Shown: positions 48,862 to 57,661, counted from the first letter of the stretch. The stretch is DNA of 64,000 bases from Photorhabdus laumondii subsp. laumondii (GCF_003343245.1 NZ_CP024901.1:2294001-2358000); one strand, 5' to 3'. Notes: generated from the letters alone by a model not told the origin. A program made the numbers and translations.

Positions 48862-48988
48862 TATACCCTACGGATTTCAAGCTGCATCGCGACGGCAAGG
48901 GAGTGAATCCCCGGGAGCATAGCAAACTATGTGACCGGGGTGAGCGAGTGCAGCCAACAAAGAGGCAGCTTGAAAGATAACGGGTATA
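48862..48988 (+). repeat. ERIC element, first of three between dsdX and dsdA
   Basis: Full 127-bp copy starting 127 bp after the dsdX stop, in the orientation opposite to most copies in the window. Confidence 0.94.
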
Positions 48989-49033
48989 AACATTAACGTA
49001 GTAATCAAAATAAGGGGAAGATAAAAAATAAAT

Positions 49034-49160
49034 AAATACCCAATGGATTTCAAGATGGATCGCGACGGCAAGGGAGCGAATCCCCGGGAGCATAGATAAC
49101 GATGTGACCGGGGTGAGTGAGTGCAGCCAACAAAGAGGCAACTTGAAAGATAACGGGTAA
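49034..49160 (+). repeat. ERIC element, second of three between dsdX and dsdA
   Basis: Full-length copy, same orientation, 45 bp after the first. Its ends are slightly worn (AATACCC, GGGTAA). Confidence 0.94.
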
Positions 49161-49257
49161 AGTATGATGTGCTGATATATTGTAGGAAGTTGTAGTAAAC
49201 ATAACATATTGAATATAATAAAAAATTCTAATAATCAAGCAAGTAAGAGTTATTTTA

Positions 49258-49384
49258 TATATCCTATAGATTTCAAGATGGATCGCGACGGCAAGGGAGT
49301 GAATCCTTGGGAGCATAGATAACGATGTGACCGGGGTGAGCGAGTGCGGCCAACAAAGAGGCAACTTGAAAGATAATGGGTATA
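49258..49384 (+). repeat. ERIC element, third of three between dsdX and dsdA
   Basis: Full-length copy, same orientation, ending 35 bp before the dsdA ATG. A read-through frame from inside it is open into dsdA. Confidence 0.94.
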
Positions 49385-49419
49385 TACCAGGGAAACACTT
49401 ATCTTGGGTTAATACATAT

Positions 49420-50751
49420 ATGAAACGTACTGAAATTCAACAATTACTAAATGAATATCCGTTAGTAAAAAATTTGATGGAATTAGAGGAAATCTTCTGG
49501 TTTAACCCTTGTAATACCACCTTGAAAGAGGGATTGCCTTTTGTCGGTTTGGGCGCTGATGATGTTGAGGATGCTGAAGCACGCTTGGATCGTTTTGCGT
49601 CTTATTTATGTAAAGCTTTTCCAGAAACAGCCGTCACACATGGCATTATTGAATCAGAAATAGTGGCTATACCTACGATGCAAAAAACACTGGAGCAACA
49701 TTATGGTGTGGGTATCACAGGGAGAATTTTGCTTAAAAAAGATAGCCATTTGCCCATTTCCGGTTCGATTAAAGCCCGTGGTGGAATTTATGAAGTGTTA
49801 ACTCACGCGGAAAAACTGGCATTACAAGCGGGGTTGCTTGCTGAAAACGATGATTACAGCAAACTGTTTTCAGAAGAGCTTAGACGGTTCTTTAATCAAT
49901 ACAGCATTGCTGTAGGTTCTACCGGCAATTTGGGGCTTTCCATAGGTATTGCCAGTGCAAAATTAGGCTTTAATGTCAGCGTGCATATGTCCGCCGATGC
50001 TCGTGAATGGAAGAAGCAAAAGCTACGTTCACATGGGGTCAATGTCGTGGAGCATGAGCTAGATTATGGGGTAGCCGTGGCCCGAGGGCGTAAAGAAGCC
50101 GAATCTGCTCCTAACTGTTTCTTTATTGACGATGAAAACTCCCAAACGTTGTTTCTGGGATACTCTGTCGCAGGTGGACGGGTAAAGGCGCAGTTTGAGC
50201 AGATGAATATTGTGGTTGATGAAGATCACCCACTCTTCGTTTATTTGCCGTGTGGCGTCGGTGGCGGTCCGGGGGGGGTTGCATTTGGATTGAAACTGGC
50301 TTTTGGTGATCATGTGCACTGCATTTTTGCTGAACCGACCCATTCTCCCAGTATGTTGTTGGGGGTATATACTGGTTTGCATGACAATATTTGCGTGCAG
50401 GATATCGGGATCGACAATATCACTGCTGCTGATGGTCTTGCGGTAGGCAGGGCTTCCGGCTTTGTTGGGCGTGCGATGGAACGTTTGCTGGATGGATTTT
50501 ATACTGTTCAAGATCAGGAAATGTATAACCTGTTGGGCTTACTGGATCGTGATGAAGGTATCCGGTTAGAGCCTTCGGCGCTAGTTGGGATGGCGGGCCC
50601 TGCTCGTGTGAGTGGAAACCTTGATTACCTGAACAATAAGAACCTTTCAGCAGAAAAGATGAAACAGGCTACGCATTTGGTCTGGGCAACCGGTGGTGGT
50701 ATGGTACCCGATGATGAAATGACAAAATATTTGGCGACAGCCAAGATCTAA
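49420..50751 (+). CDS. dsdA: D-serine ammonia-lyase DsdA
   Basis: 443 residues. It converts D-serine to pyruvate and ammonia with PLP, detoxifying D-serine and using it as carbon. The start at 49420 ([10 protein letters not shown]) places the PLP lysine of SGSIKARGG at residue 118, the position known in E. coli; a longer frame into the ERIC is rejected. Also seen: [15 protein letters not shown] and [14 protein letters not shown] phosphate loops. The ribosome site is weak (GGGTT only). It is separated from dsdX by three ERICs. Confidence 0.96.
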   Translation: MKRTEIQQLLNEYPLVKNLMELEEIFWFNPCNTTLKEGLPFVGLGADDVEDAEARLDRFASYLCKAFPETAVTHGIIESEIVAIPTMQKTLEQHYGVGITGRILLKKDSHLPISGSIKARGGIYEVLTHAEKLALQAGLLAENDDYSKLFSEELRRFFNQYSIAVGSTGNLGLSIGIASAKLGFNVSVHMSADAREWKKQKLRSHGVNVVEHELDYGVAVARGRKEAESAPNCFFIDDENSQTLFLGYSVAGGRVKAQFEQMNIVVDEDHPLFVYLPCGVGGGPGGVAFGLKLAFGDHVHCIFAEPTHSPSMLLGVYTGLHDNICVQDIGIDNITAADGLAVGRASGFVGRAMERLLDGFYTVQDQEMYNLLGLLDRDEGIRLEPSALVGMAGPARVSGNLDYLNNKNLSAEKMKQATHLVWATGGGMVPDDEMTKYLATAKI

Positions 50752-50792
50752 TTGGTCTCCTGAAAAGTCATTTCTTTAATGTTTTTCAAGTT

Positions 50793-50821
50793 ATATTCCC
50801 GCTAGCAGTTGGCGGGAATAT
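50793..50821 (+). terminator. Hairpin downstream of dsdA
   Basis: A perfect 10-bp stem ATATTCCCGC / GCGGGAATAT with a 9-nt loop. The right arm runs into the start of the next ERIC; no T-run remains. Confidence 0.65.
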
Positions 50822-50945
50822 ATCCGTTATCTTTCAAGTTGCCTCTTTGTTGGCTGCACTCACTCACCCCGGTCACATCGTTATCTCTGCTCCCGGGGAT
50901 TCGCTCCCTTGCCGTCGCGATGCATCTTGAAATCCATAGGGTATA
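50819..50945 (-). repeat. ERIC element downstream of dsdA
   Basis: Full 127-bp copy, opposite in orientation to the three between dsdX and dsdA. Its end overlaps the dsdA hairpin by 3 bp. Confidence 0.93.
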
Positions 50946-50968
50946 TATCAGAACACTTGTTATTTACA

Positions 50969-52690
50969 TCAAGTATTTTTGTAATTAAATGAATGTGTTC
51001 CTGAATATTTCCACAACGGTTCCCAGTAGGATTCTATAAAAGCTTTCACCGCGTCTTCTCCCTCAATAAGATAATTGAACTCCGAAAGATACCCCGGATA
51101 GAGATTATCAGAACCAACCACGTAGAGTTCATCATCAATTATTGTTACTTTTGCATGATTCCCAGGAGCAGGGGGAACTTTGGGATATACCGGACCACTT
51201 GCTTTAATTAAGGATCGGAATGGGCGTCCTATAGCACCTATCTGTGGAGGTCTTTCAGAAAGAGACGGTTCTTTTAGCGTAGCAGTATAAGAATTTTCAT
51301 CCGGGGTTGGCCATCTGTATGTCGTCCCTTCAATCAAAAGATCTTCAGGTACTTTGTCTGTAAAGAAAAAAGGGGCAACCTCTATTCTTTTCAGTGCGGC
51401 TTGCCTGATTCCATCCGGATCTTCCAGCTTCTTATCGGTATGCTCATCATGTGTCAAATAGTATTTAAATATTTCAAACGTTCTTTTGGCTCCAGAACCA
51501 AAAGAATATTGATCACCAGCAGCACCGGCTGCTGCATCAAGTGGCGATACAACAATTTGAACTTCCAGTTCGGGGTTGGCAAGTAATGCTTCGATCAACC
51601 ATCGGCACACATGATGATCTCGCCATTGTTTTTTCCATGCACTGACAAGATCCTGTTGGGACATGCGGATTTTTTTCTTTGCATTCTTTATTATAAACTC
51701 TTTCATTATTTCAGAGCCTTTTTTATAATCCGTTCGCATATCAGGTCCAGACCAATATTTACCTACGGATAATATCCTGCTTGTTTTCTTATATTCTGGG
51801 TCTTTAGGTGGATTTTTTAGGCTCTCTTCTTTTTTTCTATCGATATATTCAGTAACGTACTCTTTTTTTAATGGATCTTCCGGCTTTCCCACAATACCAT
51901 TTGCATTAACCCATCTATTTTTATCTATATCAAAGAATTCTTTTGTTAAGAGGTCTGTATCAGCCACCCACATGTTATTTAAAAATAATTGTGAGCTTAA
52001 TGATGCCGTTCCTATAACTTTAACAGAGACATCATGAACTGGAGGGTAATTTTTAAACAGATCCATATTTAAATTATGGCCGCCGACAAATGACTCAATT
52101 CCATCAACTGCGATAATTTTTGTATGATTCCATGTCATTCTGGTATCATCTTCTGGAAACATTTCCTCTGGCAGTACTTTCTTCTCTAATGATACTTTAA
52201 GTCCGTCTACTATCCGGTAAAACCGACCAATCCATATTTCAGGTACACACTCCCAATGATCTCTCCTTTCTTGAATTAATTTAATAATATCCTCCTTCAA
52301 TGCCAGATATTCAGGGGTACCTTCAAAGTATGAATTTACACCGTTTAACAAAGATGTCGGTGTTTGAGCGAATAAGAACCTTATCTGAGTTCTCTCCTTC
52401 CTGTTTATTTTTTTGGTAAATGCGCTATCAATAGCTGATAGGATAACTTTTCTCCACTCTGCATCCGGGGCATTTAAAGAGGAAATATCACAGCGATAAC
52501 GCATGTTTTCCAGAATGCTTACAATAGCATCTTCAAATTCCGCTGCTCTTTTAACCGCCTGTGGCATTATCTCTTTTCCAAAAGGAAGCCCCCATATTTG
52601 GGGAGTATCAAATATTTTTACATAGTTGATTTCACTTGTTTTATTAAAGTAACCGTCCAGTTTTTTTTGTAAACCATCCAATAAATTCAT
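50969..52690 (-). CDS. Phospholipase D family protein, Ymt (Yersinia murine toxin)-like
   Basis: 573 residues. Two HxKxxxxD motifs are intact: H189-T-K191-IIAV-D196 followed by GGHNLN, and H512-A-K514-VTII-D519 followed by GSDNLYPG. Spacing and length match Ymt, a plague-flea survival factor with PLD activity (its catalytic His residues lie at closely similar positions). No signal peptide. The protein likely cleaves or transfers phosphodiester head groups; whether it acts on insect membranes, as cargo of a secretion system, or within the cell is unknown. It stands alone. Confidence 0.85.
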   Translation of the reverse strand: MNLLDGLQKKLDGYFNKTSEINYVKIFDTPQIWGLPFGKEIMPQAVKRAAEFEDAIVSILENMRYRCDISSLNAPDAEWRKVILSAIDSAFTKKINRKERTQIRFLFAQTPTSLLNGVNSYFEGTPEYLALKEDIIKLIQERRDHWECVPEIWIGRFYRIVDGLKVSLEKKVLPEEMFPEDDTRMTWNHTKIIAVDGIESFVGGHNLNMDLFKNYPPVHDVSVKVIGTASLSSQLFLNNMWVADTDLLTKEFFDIDKNRWVNANGIVGKPEDPLKKEYVTEYIDRKKEESLKNPPKDPEYKKTSRILSVGKYWSGPDMRTDYKKGSEIMKEFIIKNAKKKIRMSQQDLVSAWKKQWRDHHVCRWLIEALLANPELEVQIVVSPLDAAAGAAGDQYSFGSGAKRTFEIFKYYLTHDEHTDKKLEDPDGIRQAALKRIEVAPFFFTDKVPEDLLIEGTTYRWPTPDENSYTATLKEPSLSERPPQIGAIGRPFRSLIKASGPVYPKVPPAPGNHAKVTIIDDELYVVGSDNLYPGYLSEFNYLIEGEDAVKAFIESYWEPLWKYSGTHSFNYKNT

Positions 52691-52840
52691 ATATGCATCC
52701 TCCGGGCAACAATTTTTTACATATCAACTAACAGTCTGCCAGCATCAGGCAACCCATTTATAATCATAATCAATTTTTGATAGGAGGAGGCTAAAAAAGA
52801 TAAAACTGGGATCACGTATTTTCAAACTTAATTTATTGCA

Positions 52841-52888
52841 TCTATTCATTAAAGAATATTTCAAGGCTGCGCATTGCTTGGCTTTTTT
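52841..52888 (+). repeat. Left copy of a 48-bp direct repeat
   Basis: Begins TCTATTCATTAAAGAATATT and continues CAAGGCTGCGCATTGC to TTTTTT. A near copy lies at 53745. Between them is a toxin-antitoxin pair and a short degenerate stretch. The hairpin is weaker here than in the right copy. Confidence 0.75.
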
Positions 52889-53131
52889 GTCCCTTAATCG
52901 GGCTGGAATTCAGACATTTAATCCTCAAAAAGGGGGAATAAGTCGATTTTTCTGAATCATATGTCCGAAATTCAGGCGATATTGACAATTCAATGAGACC
53001 AGTTTTATTGAGGATGAGAATAAAATTGGTCTTGCTGTGCCTTATTACGTTGAGCAGGGGATTTTGAGGGGGTCCCTTTTGTATCACGGGAATAGACATG
53101 TTGAAATCGTAATCAATGATTGCATAATGCG

Positions 53132-53150
53132 ATAAAATGTTGCATTTTAT
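53132..53150. promoter_or_regulatory. Probable operator of the ParD-like/RelE pair
   Basis: An inverted repeat ATAAAATG, 3 nt, CATTTTAT, with related TGCG/CGCA half-sites on both sides (53128-53172), 56 bp upstream of the antitoxin. Antitoxins of this class usually bind such palindromes. Confidence 0.6.
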
Positions 53151-53205
53151 ACAGATGCGTTTTATATCGCATGGAGTACAAAATCCCAGAGGGGTAAACT
53201 AAATT

Positions 53206-53442
53206 ATGGCTATCAGTATACGTTTGGATGATGATTTCGTGAATGATGTAAAAATTCATGCAGAAGCTTCAAGCAGAAGTGTACCTAAGCAAATCGAGCA
53301 TTGGGCTAAGATTGGCCGCATTGCGGAGGATAACCCTGATTTGCCGTACTCTTTTATCCTTGATTCTTTACTGGCAAAAAGCGAAGTCAATAGCGGTAAG
53401 GTGTCGCGTTATGTCAGAAGGACAAAAAGATCCAAAGATTGA
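53206..53442 (+). CDS. ParD-like antitoxin
   Basis: 78 residues. Seen: SIRLDDDFVNDVKIHAEASSRSVPKQIEHWAKIGRIAEDNPDLP, which matches the ParD_like antitoxin family (ribbon-helix-helix with the RSVxKQIEHWAxxGR motif). It should bind the RelE-type toxin encoded by the overlapping gene and the operator upstream. Antitoxin first, toxin second with 32-bp overlap is the classical order. Confidence 0.85.
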   Translation: MAISIRLDDDFVNDVKIHAEASSRSVPKQIEHWAKIGRIAEDNPDLPYSFILDSLLAKSEVNSGKVSRYVRRTKRSKD

Positions 53443-53740
53443 TGTTTATGAAACAAGACGTTTTTCTAAGGCATTATCCAGGTTATCTGAGGATCTTCTT
53501 AGGATAGTAGAAGATGAGATTGATAGAATAATTGATAACCCTGAAATTGGTGAGCAGAAGAAAGGTGATTTAAGTTTCCTTCGAGTTCATAACTTTCAGT
53601 TAAATAACCAGTTAACATTGCTTGGTTATTGTTGGGTTGAAGGGAAAATAGAGTTATACCTGCTGAACTTTGGCTCTCATGAAAATTTTTATCAGGAACA
53701 AAAGCGACACAGAAAAGCGGATTTAAAACTCATTGGATAG
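53411..53740 (+). CDS. RelE/ParE-family toxin
   Basis: 109 residues from the ATG at 53411 inside the end of the antitoxin gene; the frame is open further upstream but those residues have no toxin likeness. Seen: IDVYETRRFSKALSRL, IDRIIDNPEIGEQKKGDLSFLRVHNFQL and LLGYCWVEGKIELYLLNFGSHENFY, the RelE-like fold order. Likely translationally coupled to the antitoxin. Confidence 0.83.
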   Translation: MSEGQKDPKIDVYETRRFSKALSRLSEDLLRIVEDEIDRIIDNPEIGEQKKGDLSFLRVHNFQLNNQLTLLGYCWVEGKIELYLLNFGSHENFYQEQKRHRKADLKLIG

Positions 53741-53744
53741 GGGT

Positions 53745-53793
53745 TCTATTCATTAAAGAATGTTTCAAGGCTGCGTATTGCGTAGCCTTTTTT
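53745..53793 (+). terminator. Terminator of the toxin-antitoxin unit; right copy of the 48-bp repeat
   Basis: TCTATTCATTAAAGAATGTT then a 9-bp stem AAGGCTGCG / CGTAGCCTT (one G-T pair) and TTTTTT. About 90 percent identical to 52841-52888. Confidence 0.82.
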
Positions 53794-53936
53794 ATACCAC
53801 TCATTCAACGAATTTCTATTCACTTAAATCAAAGGCGACAAATGGCCTATGTCATTCTTAAGCAAAGTCATTGTTGTGTCATAACATTATTATCTTGCAG
53901 ATATTCTGGCATCTGACATTTTTATCCTGTTGCAAT

Positions 53937-53957
53937 ATGTAACTGTGTAAGTTACAT
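53937..53957. promoter_or_regulatory. Inverted repeat upstream of the Old Yellow Enzyme gene
   Basis: Perfect 8-bp arms ATGTAACT and AGTTACAT with 5 nt between, 166 bp upstream of the ATG. A candidate operator, perhaps for the Rrf2 regulator encoded at 55969. No gene in the rest of 53794-54123. Confidence 0.6.
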
Positions 53958-54123
53958 TGATTCATGCCAGAGAAGCCGCCTGCTACTAAAGACTCGGGAA
54001 CAGAATCAAGAGAAAGAGTTCACACTTCCTAATTAACACTGTTTGTTTCTGGTATGACCTGGCTATGCAGTTATTGATGATTTGCAACGAAGTGCATTTA
54101 TTAATCTATATGAGAGAAAAAAT

Positions 54124-55179
54124 ATGCCTACACTTTTTGATCCAATTCGCATTGGTGATCTCGACTTGCCAAATCGCATCATTATGGCTCCTCTGACACG
54201 TAACCGTGCAGAAGGAGAAGGGCGTGTCCCTAATGCGCTGATGGCGGAATATTATGCTCAGCGCGCTTCTGCTGGTTTGATTATCAGCGAAGCGACTTCA
54301 GTCACTCCGCAGGGAGTTGGCTACGAGAATACGCCGGGTATTTGGTCAGATGAGCAAGTTGCTGGTTGGCGGTTGGTCACGGATGCTGTGCATGCTGCTG
54401 GTGGGCGTATTTTCATACAGCTTTGGCATGTGGGGCGGATATCGGACCCTGTTTTCCTTAATGGAGAACGGCCGGTGGCACCAAGTGCAATTGCGGCTGA
54501 TGGTCATGTTAGCTTATTACGCCCAAAACGTCCTTTCGTGGTTCCGCAGGCGCTTGAGTCTGAGGAGATTCCCGGCATTGTCGAAGCATTCAGACGCGGA
54601 GCGGAAAATGCGAAAACGGCAGGATTTGATGGAGTAGAAATACATGGTGCCAATGGATATTTGCTCGATCAATTCTTGCAAGATAATGCTAATCTGCGGA
54701 CAGATCAGTACGGAGGTTCAGTCGAAAATCGGGCCCGGTTGCTACTGGAAGTGACAGACGCTTGTATTTCAGTTTGGGGATCATCACGTGTTGGTATGCA
54801 TTTGGCACCACGTGGTGGCCATTACTCTATGGCGGATTCCAATCCTGTGGCGACATTCGGATATGTCGCACGTGAACTCGGTAAACGTGGTATTGCTTTT
54901 ATCTTTTCACGTGATGCTGTCGTTGATGGTGACTTAAGTAAGGTGATAAAAGAGGCTTTTGGGTCAACCTATATTGCTAACGAGGAACTGACTAAAGAAA
55001 GTGCCGAGCAAGTTCTTGCTGACGGTCGGGCTGATGCAGTGGCTTTTGGTCAATTATTCATCTCTAATCCAGACTTACCTCACCGGTTTTTAGTTAAAGC
55101 GCCATTTAATGAACAACAACCGGAAACTTTTATGGTTCCTGGTGCTATAGGCTATACTGATTATCCAGCGCTTACCTAA
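54124..55179 (+). CDS. Old Yellow Enzyme (NemA-like NADPH:flavin alkene reductase)
   Basis: 351 residues from the ATG at 54124 (MPTLFDPIRIGDLDLPNRIIMAPLTRNRA), the canonical start of the family. FMN barrel enzyme that reduces activated alkenes, nitro compounds or N-ethylmaleimide. Seen: APLTRNRAE, IIQLWHVGRIS-like FIQLWHVGR, and the catalytic EIHGANGYLLDQFL with His and Asn. First gene of a stress-type module with an NTF2-like protein and an Rrf2 regulator. Confidence 0.93.
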   Translation: MPTLFDPIRIGDLDLPNRIIMAPLTRNRAEGEGRVPNALMAEYYAQRASAGLIISEATSVTPQGVGYENTPGIWSDEQVAGWRLVTDAVHAAGGRIFIQLWHVGRISDPVFLNGERPVAPSAIAADGHVSLLRPKRPFVVPQALESEEIPGIVEAFRRGAENAKTAGFDGVEIHGANGYLLDQFLQDNANLRTDQYGGSVENRARLLLEVTDACISVWGSSRVGMHLAPRGGHYSMADSNPVATFGYVARELGKRGIAFIFSRDAVVDGDLSKVIKEAFGSTYIANEELTKESAEQVLADGRADAVAFGQLFISNPDLPHRFLVKAPFNEQQPETFMVPGAIGYTDYPALT

Positions 55180-55297
55180 GTAAGGGGATATCTTACCCGC
55201 AATGGATAGCCTAACATGAAAGATGTTCGAATTGTTTTCCGGGGATGTTAATTTAAAGCTTTAATGGCGCTTTTTGGTTGAACGTCCCAAGATATCC

Positions 55298-55324
55298 GGC
55301 CGGCTCATTTTATAAGAGCCGGCC
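55298..55324. terminator. GC-rich hairpin after the Old Yellow Enzyme gene
   Basis: A perfect 9-bp stem GGCCGGCTC / GAGCCGGCC with a 9-nt loop, followed only by ATATTT. Either a terminator or an mRNA processing/stability hairpin between this gene and the next. Confidence 0.6.
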
Positions 55325-55354
55325 ATATTTCATTGCAGGATAATTTGAAGGAGA

Positions 55355-55762
55355 ATGATAATGTCAGATTCATTAAATGTATCTATTGTTCGTCGCTTTT
55401 ATGACTCTACGGGTGATATTGATGTTCTTCGCCAGATTATGGCGAGTGATGTTATTTGGGATGTTACTGAAGGATCTCGGTATGGTGGGGTTTATGAAGG
55501 AATTGAAGATATATTGAATAATTTCTTTGTGCCACTTCTTAATGATGTTGATGAATTCGTTGTAGATGGTTCTGAATATTTTGAGTCAAATGATCATGTC
55601 ATTGTTCTGGGTAATTATTTGGGACGGGTGAAGCGTGGCAAACGATTCATTGCTCGTTTCGTTCATATATGGACAGTGCGGGATGGGCAGCTAGTTAAAT
55701 TACAACAAACTGCCGATACGCTTCAAATTGAGCGTGCTCATACCGATTATTCCATTCGGTAA
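55355..55762 (+). CDS. NTF2-like/SnoaL-like protein
   Basis: 135 residues; Met at codon 3 (MSDSLN) is the likelier start, with AAGGAGAATG just upstream. Small alpha+beta barrel family, often ligand-binding or isomerase-like. Seen: VRRFYDSTGDIDVLRQIMASDVIWDVTEG, GVYEGIEDILNNFF, and GRVKRGKRFIARFVHIWTVRDGQLVKLQQ. It lies between the Old Yellow Enzyme and the Rrf2 gene. Function unknown. Confidence 0.82.
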   Translation: MIMSDSLNVSIVRRFYDSTGDIDVLRQIMASDVIWDVTEGSRYGGVYEGIEDILNNFFVPLLNDVDEFVVDGSEYFESNDHVIVLGNYLGRVKRGKRFIARFVHIWTVRDGQLVKLQQTADTLQIERAHTDYSIR

Positions 55763-55832
55763 TATGGGCTATCATGTTTGTAACATTAACTGAGCCAAAC
55801 AATAGCATACGGCGGCAAAACGGGAGGAGTAG

Positions 55833-55859
55833 GAATGTTAATCAGACAAATTAACATTC
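55833..55859. promoter_or_regulatory. Inverted repeat upstream of the Rrf2 regulator gene
   Basis: Perfect 10-bp arms GAATGTTAAT and ATTAACATTC with 7 nt between, 110 bp upstream of the regulator start. It shares a TGTTA/TAACA-like core with the inverted repeat at 53937, so both could be Rrf2 sites. Confidence 0.55.
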
Positions 55860-55968
55860 TGAATTTTACTTCTTGTTATGTGACGAAATTAGTGACATGC
55901 TACGCGGTCTTTTTATTCACGCTCTGCTATTCTTCCATAACATCCTTTAAGGTATACAGGATCCTCCA

Positions 55969-56433
55969 GTGCCAACATCTACCCGTTTTGCTGTTGCTAT
56001 CCATATTCTCACCGATATTGCGCTTCACCACGGACAAGCCGTGCGTTCTGAAGATATCGCAAAAAGCGTGAATACTAATCCGACGGTTGTTCGCCGGCTC
56101 TTAGGTGCCCTTGCGGAGGCTGGTCTGACTTATTCACAAATGGGGCAAGGAGGCGGAGCGTTACTCGCCCGGCCGTCGAATCAAATCTCATTATTAGATA
56201 TTTATCGCGCAGTTGAAGATCCTCTGTACTTTACGTTGCACCGTTCTAAACCTAATCCCAAGTGTTATATTGGGCACAATATCACCCCAGTATTAGAAGA
56301 TGAATTCTCGCGTGTTACTTGTGTGCTAGAAACCGCTTTAGCTGAAACGACGGTGGCTGACATAGTCAATAGGGTTGAGGATTGCGCGGGCTTTCCTTTC
56401 GCGCCACATGATCTCAGTCAGCAGATAAAATAG
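55969..56433 (+). CDS. Rrf2-family transcriptional regulator
   Basis: 154 residues from a GTG. Seen: winged helix with TRFAVAIHILTDIALHHGQAVRSEDIAKSVNTNPTVVRRLLGALAEAGL and the wing GQGGGALLARP, typical of Rrf2. The closely spaced cysteine triad of IscR/NsrR is absent: the two nearest Cys are 20 residues apart, so an Fe-S sensor of the IscR type is unlikely; a thiol or small-molecule sensor is more probable. It likely controls the upstream Old Yellow Enzyme gene. Confidence 0.88.
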   Translation: MPTSTRFAVAIHILTDIALHHGQAVRSEDIAKSVNTNPTVVRRLLGALAEAGLTYSQMGQGGGALLARPSNQISLLDIYRAVEDPLYFTLHRSKPNPKCYIGHNITPVLEDEFSRVTCVLETALAETTVADIVNRVEDCAGFPFAPHDLSQQIK

Positions 56434-56491
56434 TTACCACAGTTAGCGGCTTTAATGGCAATTGATGTCTCATCATGGCGTTATCATTTTG

Positions 56492-57535
56492 CTAAGCACT
56501 TTGTCTAGGCTCGAACTTATATGAAAATAGGTGATATCGGTTGTTTTGATGTTTTGTTTCATCTTCACCTTGTTGAGTGAGCAGTTTTATCAGTAATTTT
56601 CCGGTGTCCCTGCCTATTTGGGGATAATTAATGCGAATTGATGTCAGTGTTGGCTGTGTGTGGTCACAGTTATCTGAACCATCCAGACAAGCAACAGCCA
56701 AATCAGCGGGTATTTTAAGTAGACGCCGCTGGCATTCAAACATGACACCTAGGGCAATCACTTCATGACTGCAAATCACACCTTCCAGTTCAGGTTGACG
56801 TAATAACATTTCAGTAATTGCCTGGCGACCAAATTGCATGCTAGCAGTATCCGAGGTAGTGATATTTTGGTCAGCATTCTGATAGTGATGAAGCATGGCT
56901 TTATGCCAGCCATTAATCTGCTGATTGCGTAAACGGCTATCCATTTGGGCACCAATATAACCGATATGCTTGCGGCCATTATTCAACATATGCTCAGTCA
57001 ACATATAGGCAGCCGCGGAAAAATCAGTTTCTATATTAATTGCCGTCTGCTGTTGATGAGAGCCAGCAACATTAATAATGGGAATATTGATATGAGAAAT
57101 ATTGCTGTAGGTTTTATCTGCCAGTTGTGAACTGAAAATCACCAGTGCTGCGGCATTGCTTTGCAGTAATGTCATGATAATTTCAGCTTCTTTATTATGG
57201 TCATATTCATGACATCCAAGCAAAACTTGAAAGGCATGTTTATTCAGCACTTGTTGCAGTGATTGTATAAACGTAGCACTAGCTTTATCTGTCAGTGAGG
57301 GCACAAGTACCGCGATAATATTACTTTGGCCCGAAGCAAGTACGCCAGCAGCGCCATTTGGGATATATCCCAATTCTTGTATAGCCTGCTCAATTTTTTC
57401 TCGTAATTTATCCGATACCATTTCTGGTGTTCTCAATGCGCGTGAAACTGTCATTGAACCGACACCGGCATACTTAGCAACATCTTGTAATGTTACTCGC
57501 CCTGTATTACGGCGTTTTCGTGTCTTTTTCATCAA
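56492..57535 (-). CDS. LacI-family transcriptional regulator (GntR-like)
   Basis: 347 residues. Seen: LacI headpiece (RVTLQDVAKYAGVGSMTVSRALRTPEMVS, YIPNGAAGVLASGQSNIIAVLVPS) and a periplasmic-binding-protein-like effector domain (NNGRKHIGYIGAQMD, GVICSHEVIALGVM, TLTSIRINYPQIGRDTG). It resembles gluconate repressors GntR/IdnR. It is divergent from a PTS operon; the two palindromes between are its likely operators. Confidence 0.9.
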   Translation of the reverse strand: MMKKTRKRRNTGRVTLQDVAKYAGVGSMTVSRALRTPEMVSDKLREKIEQAIQELGYIPNGAAGVLASGQSNIIAVLVPSLTDKASATFIQSLQQVLNKHAFQVLLGCHEYDHNKEAEIIMTLLQSNAAALVIFSSQLADKTYSNISHINIPIINVAGSHQQQTAINIETDFSAAAYMLTEHMLNNGRKHIGYIGAQMDSRLRNQQINGWHKAMLHHYQNADQNITTSDTASMQFGRQAITEMLLRQPELEGVICSHEVIALGVMFECQRRLLKIPADLAVACLDGSDNCDHTQPTLTSIRINYPQIGRDTGKLLIKLLTQQGEDETKHQNNRYHLFSYKFEPRQSA

Positions 57536-57661
57536 AATATTTTTCTATTTTTTTAATTAACGGCTATGAATTTGACGATGGGATTCTACCTGATCTCAGG
57601 CAAGTCGTGGGAAAAAACCATGATGTACTTGCGCTTGCTGGTGAATTAATCAAATAACAAA

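Noticed and set aside
48795..49364. Several open frames across the three ERICs between dsdX and dsdA
   Set aside because: All are ERIC read-through in one or other frame, with no independent coding signal.
48862..49384. Regularly repeated units that could look like a CRISPR array
   Set aside because: The units are 127-bp ERIC palindromes with unequal spacings (45 and 97 bp) and no cas genes nearby.
43429..50751. A genomic island integrated at tRNA-Lys
   Set aside because: I found no integrase and no duplicated tRNA 3' end in the window, so only the tail-fibre cassette is reported.
52842..53099. Minus-strand frame of 85 codons left of the ParD-like gene
   Set aside because: It ends in the 48-bp repeat and resembles nothing known. 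The plus strand (52986-53135, reading IGLAVPYYVEQGIL) looks equally like decayed coding sequence, so neither is called.
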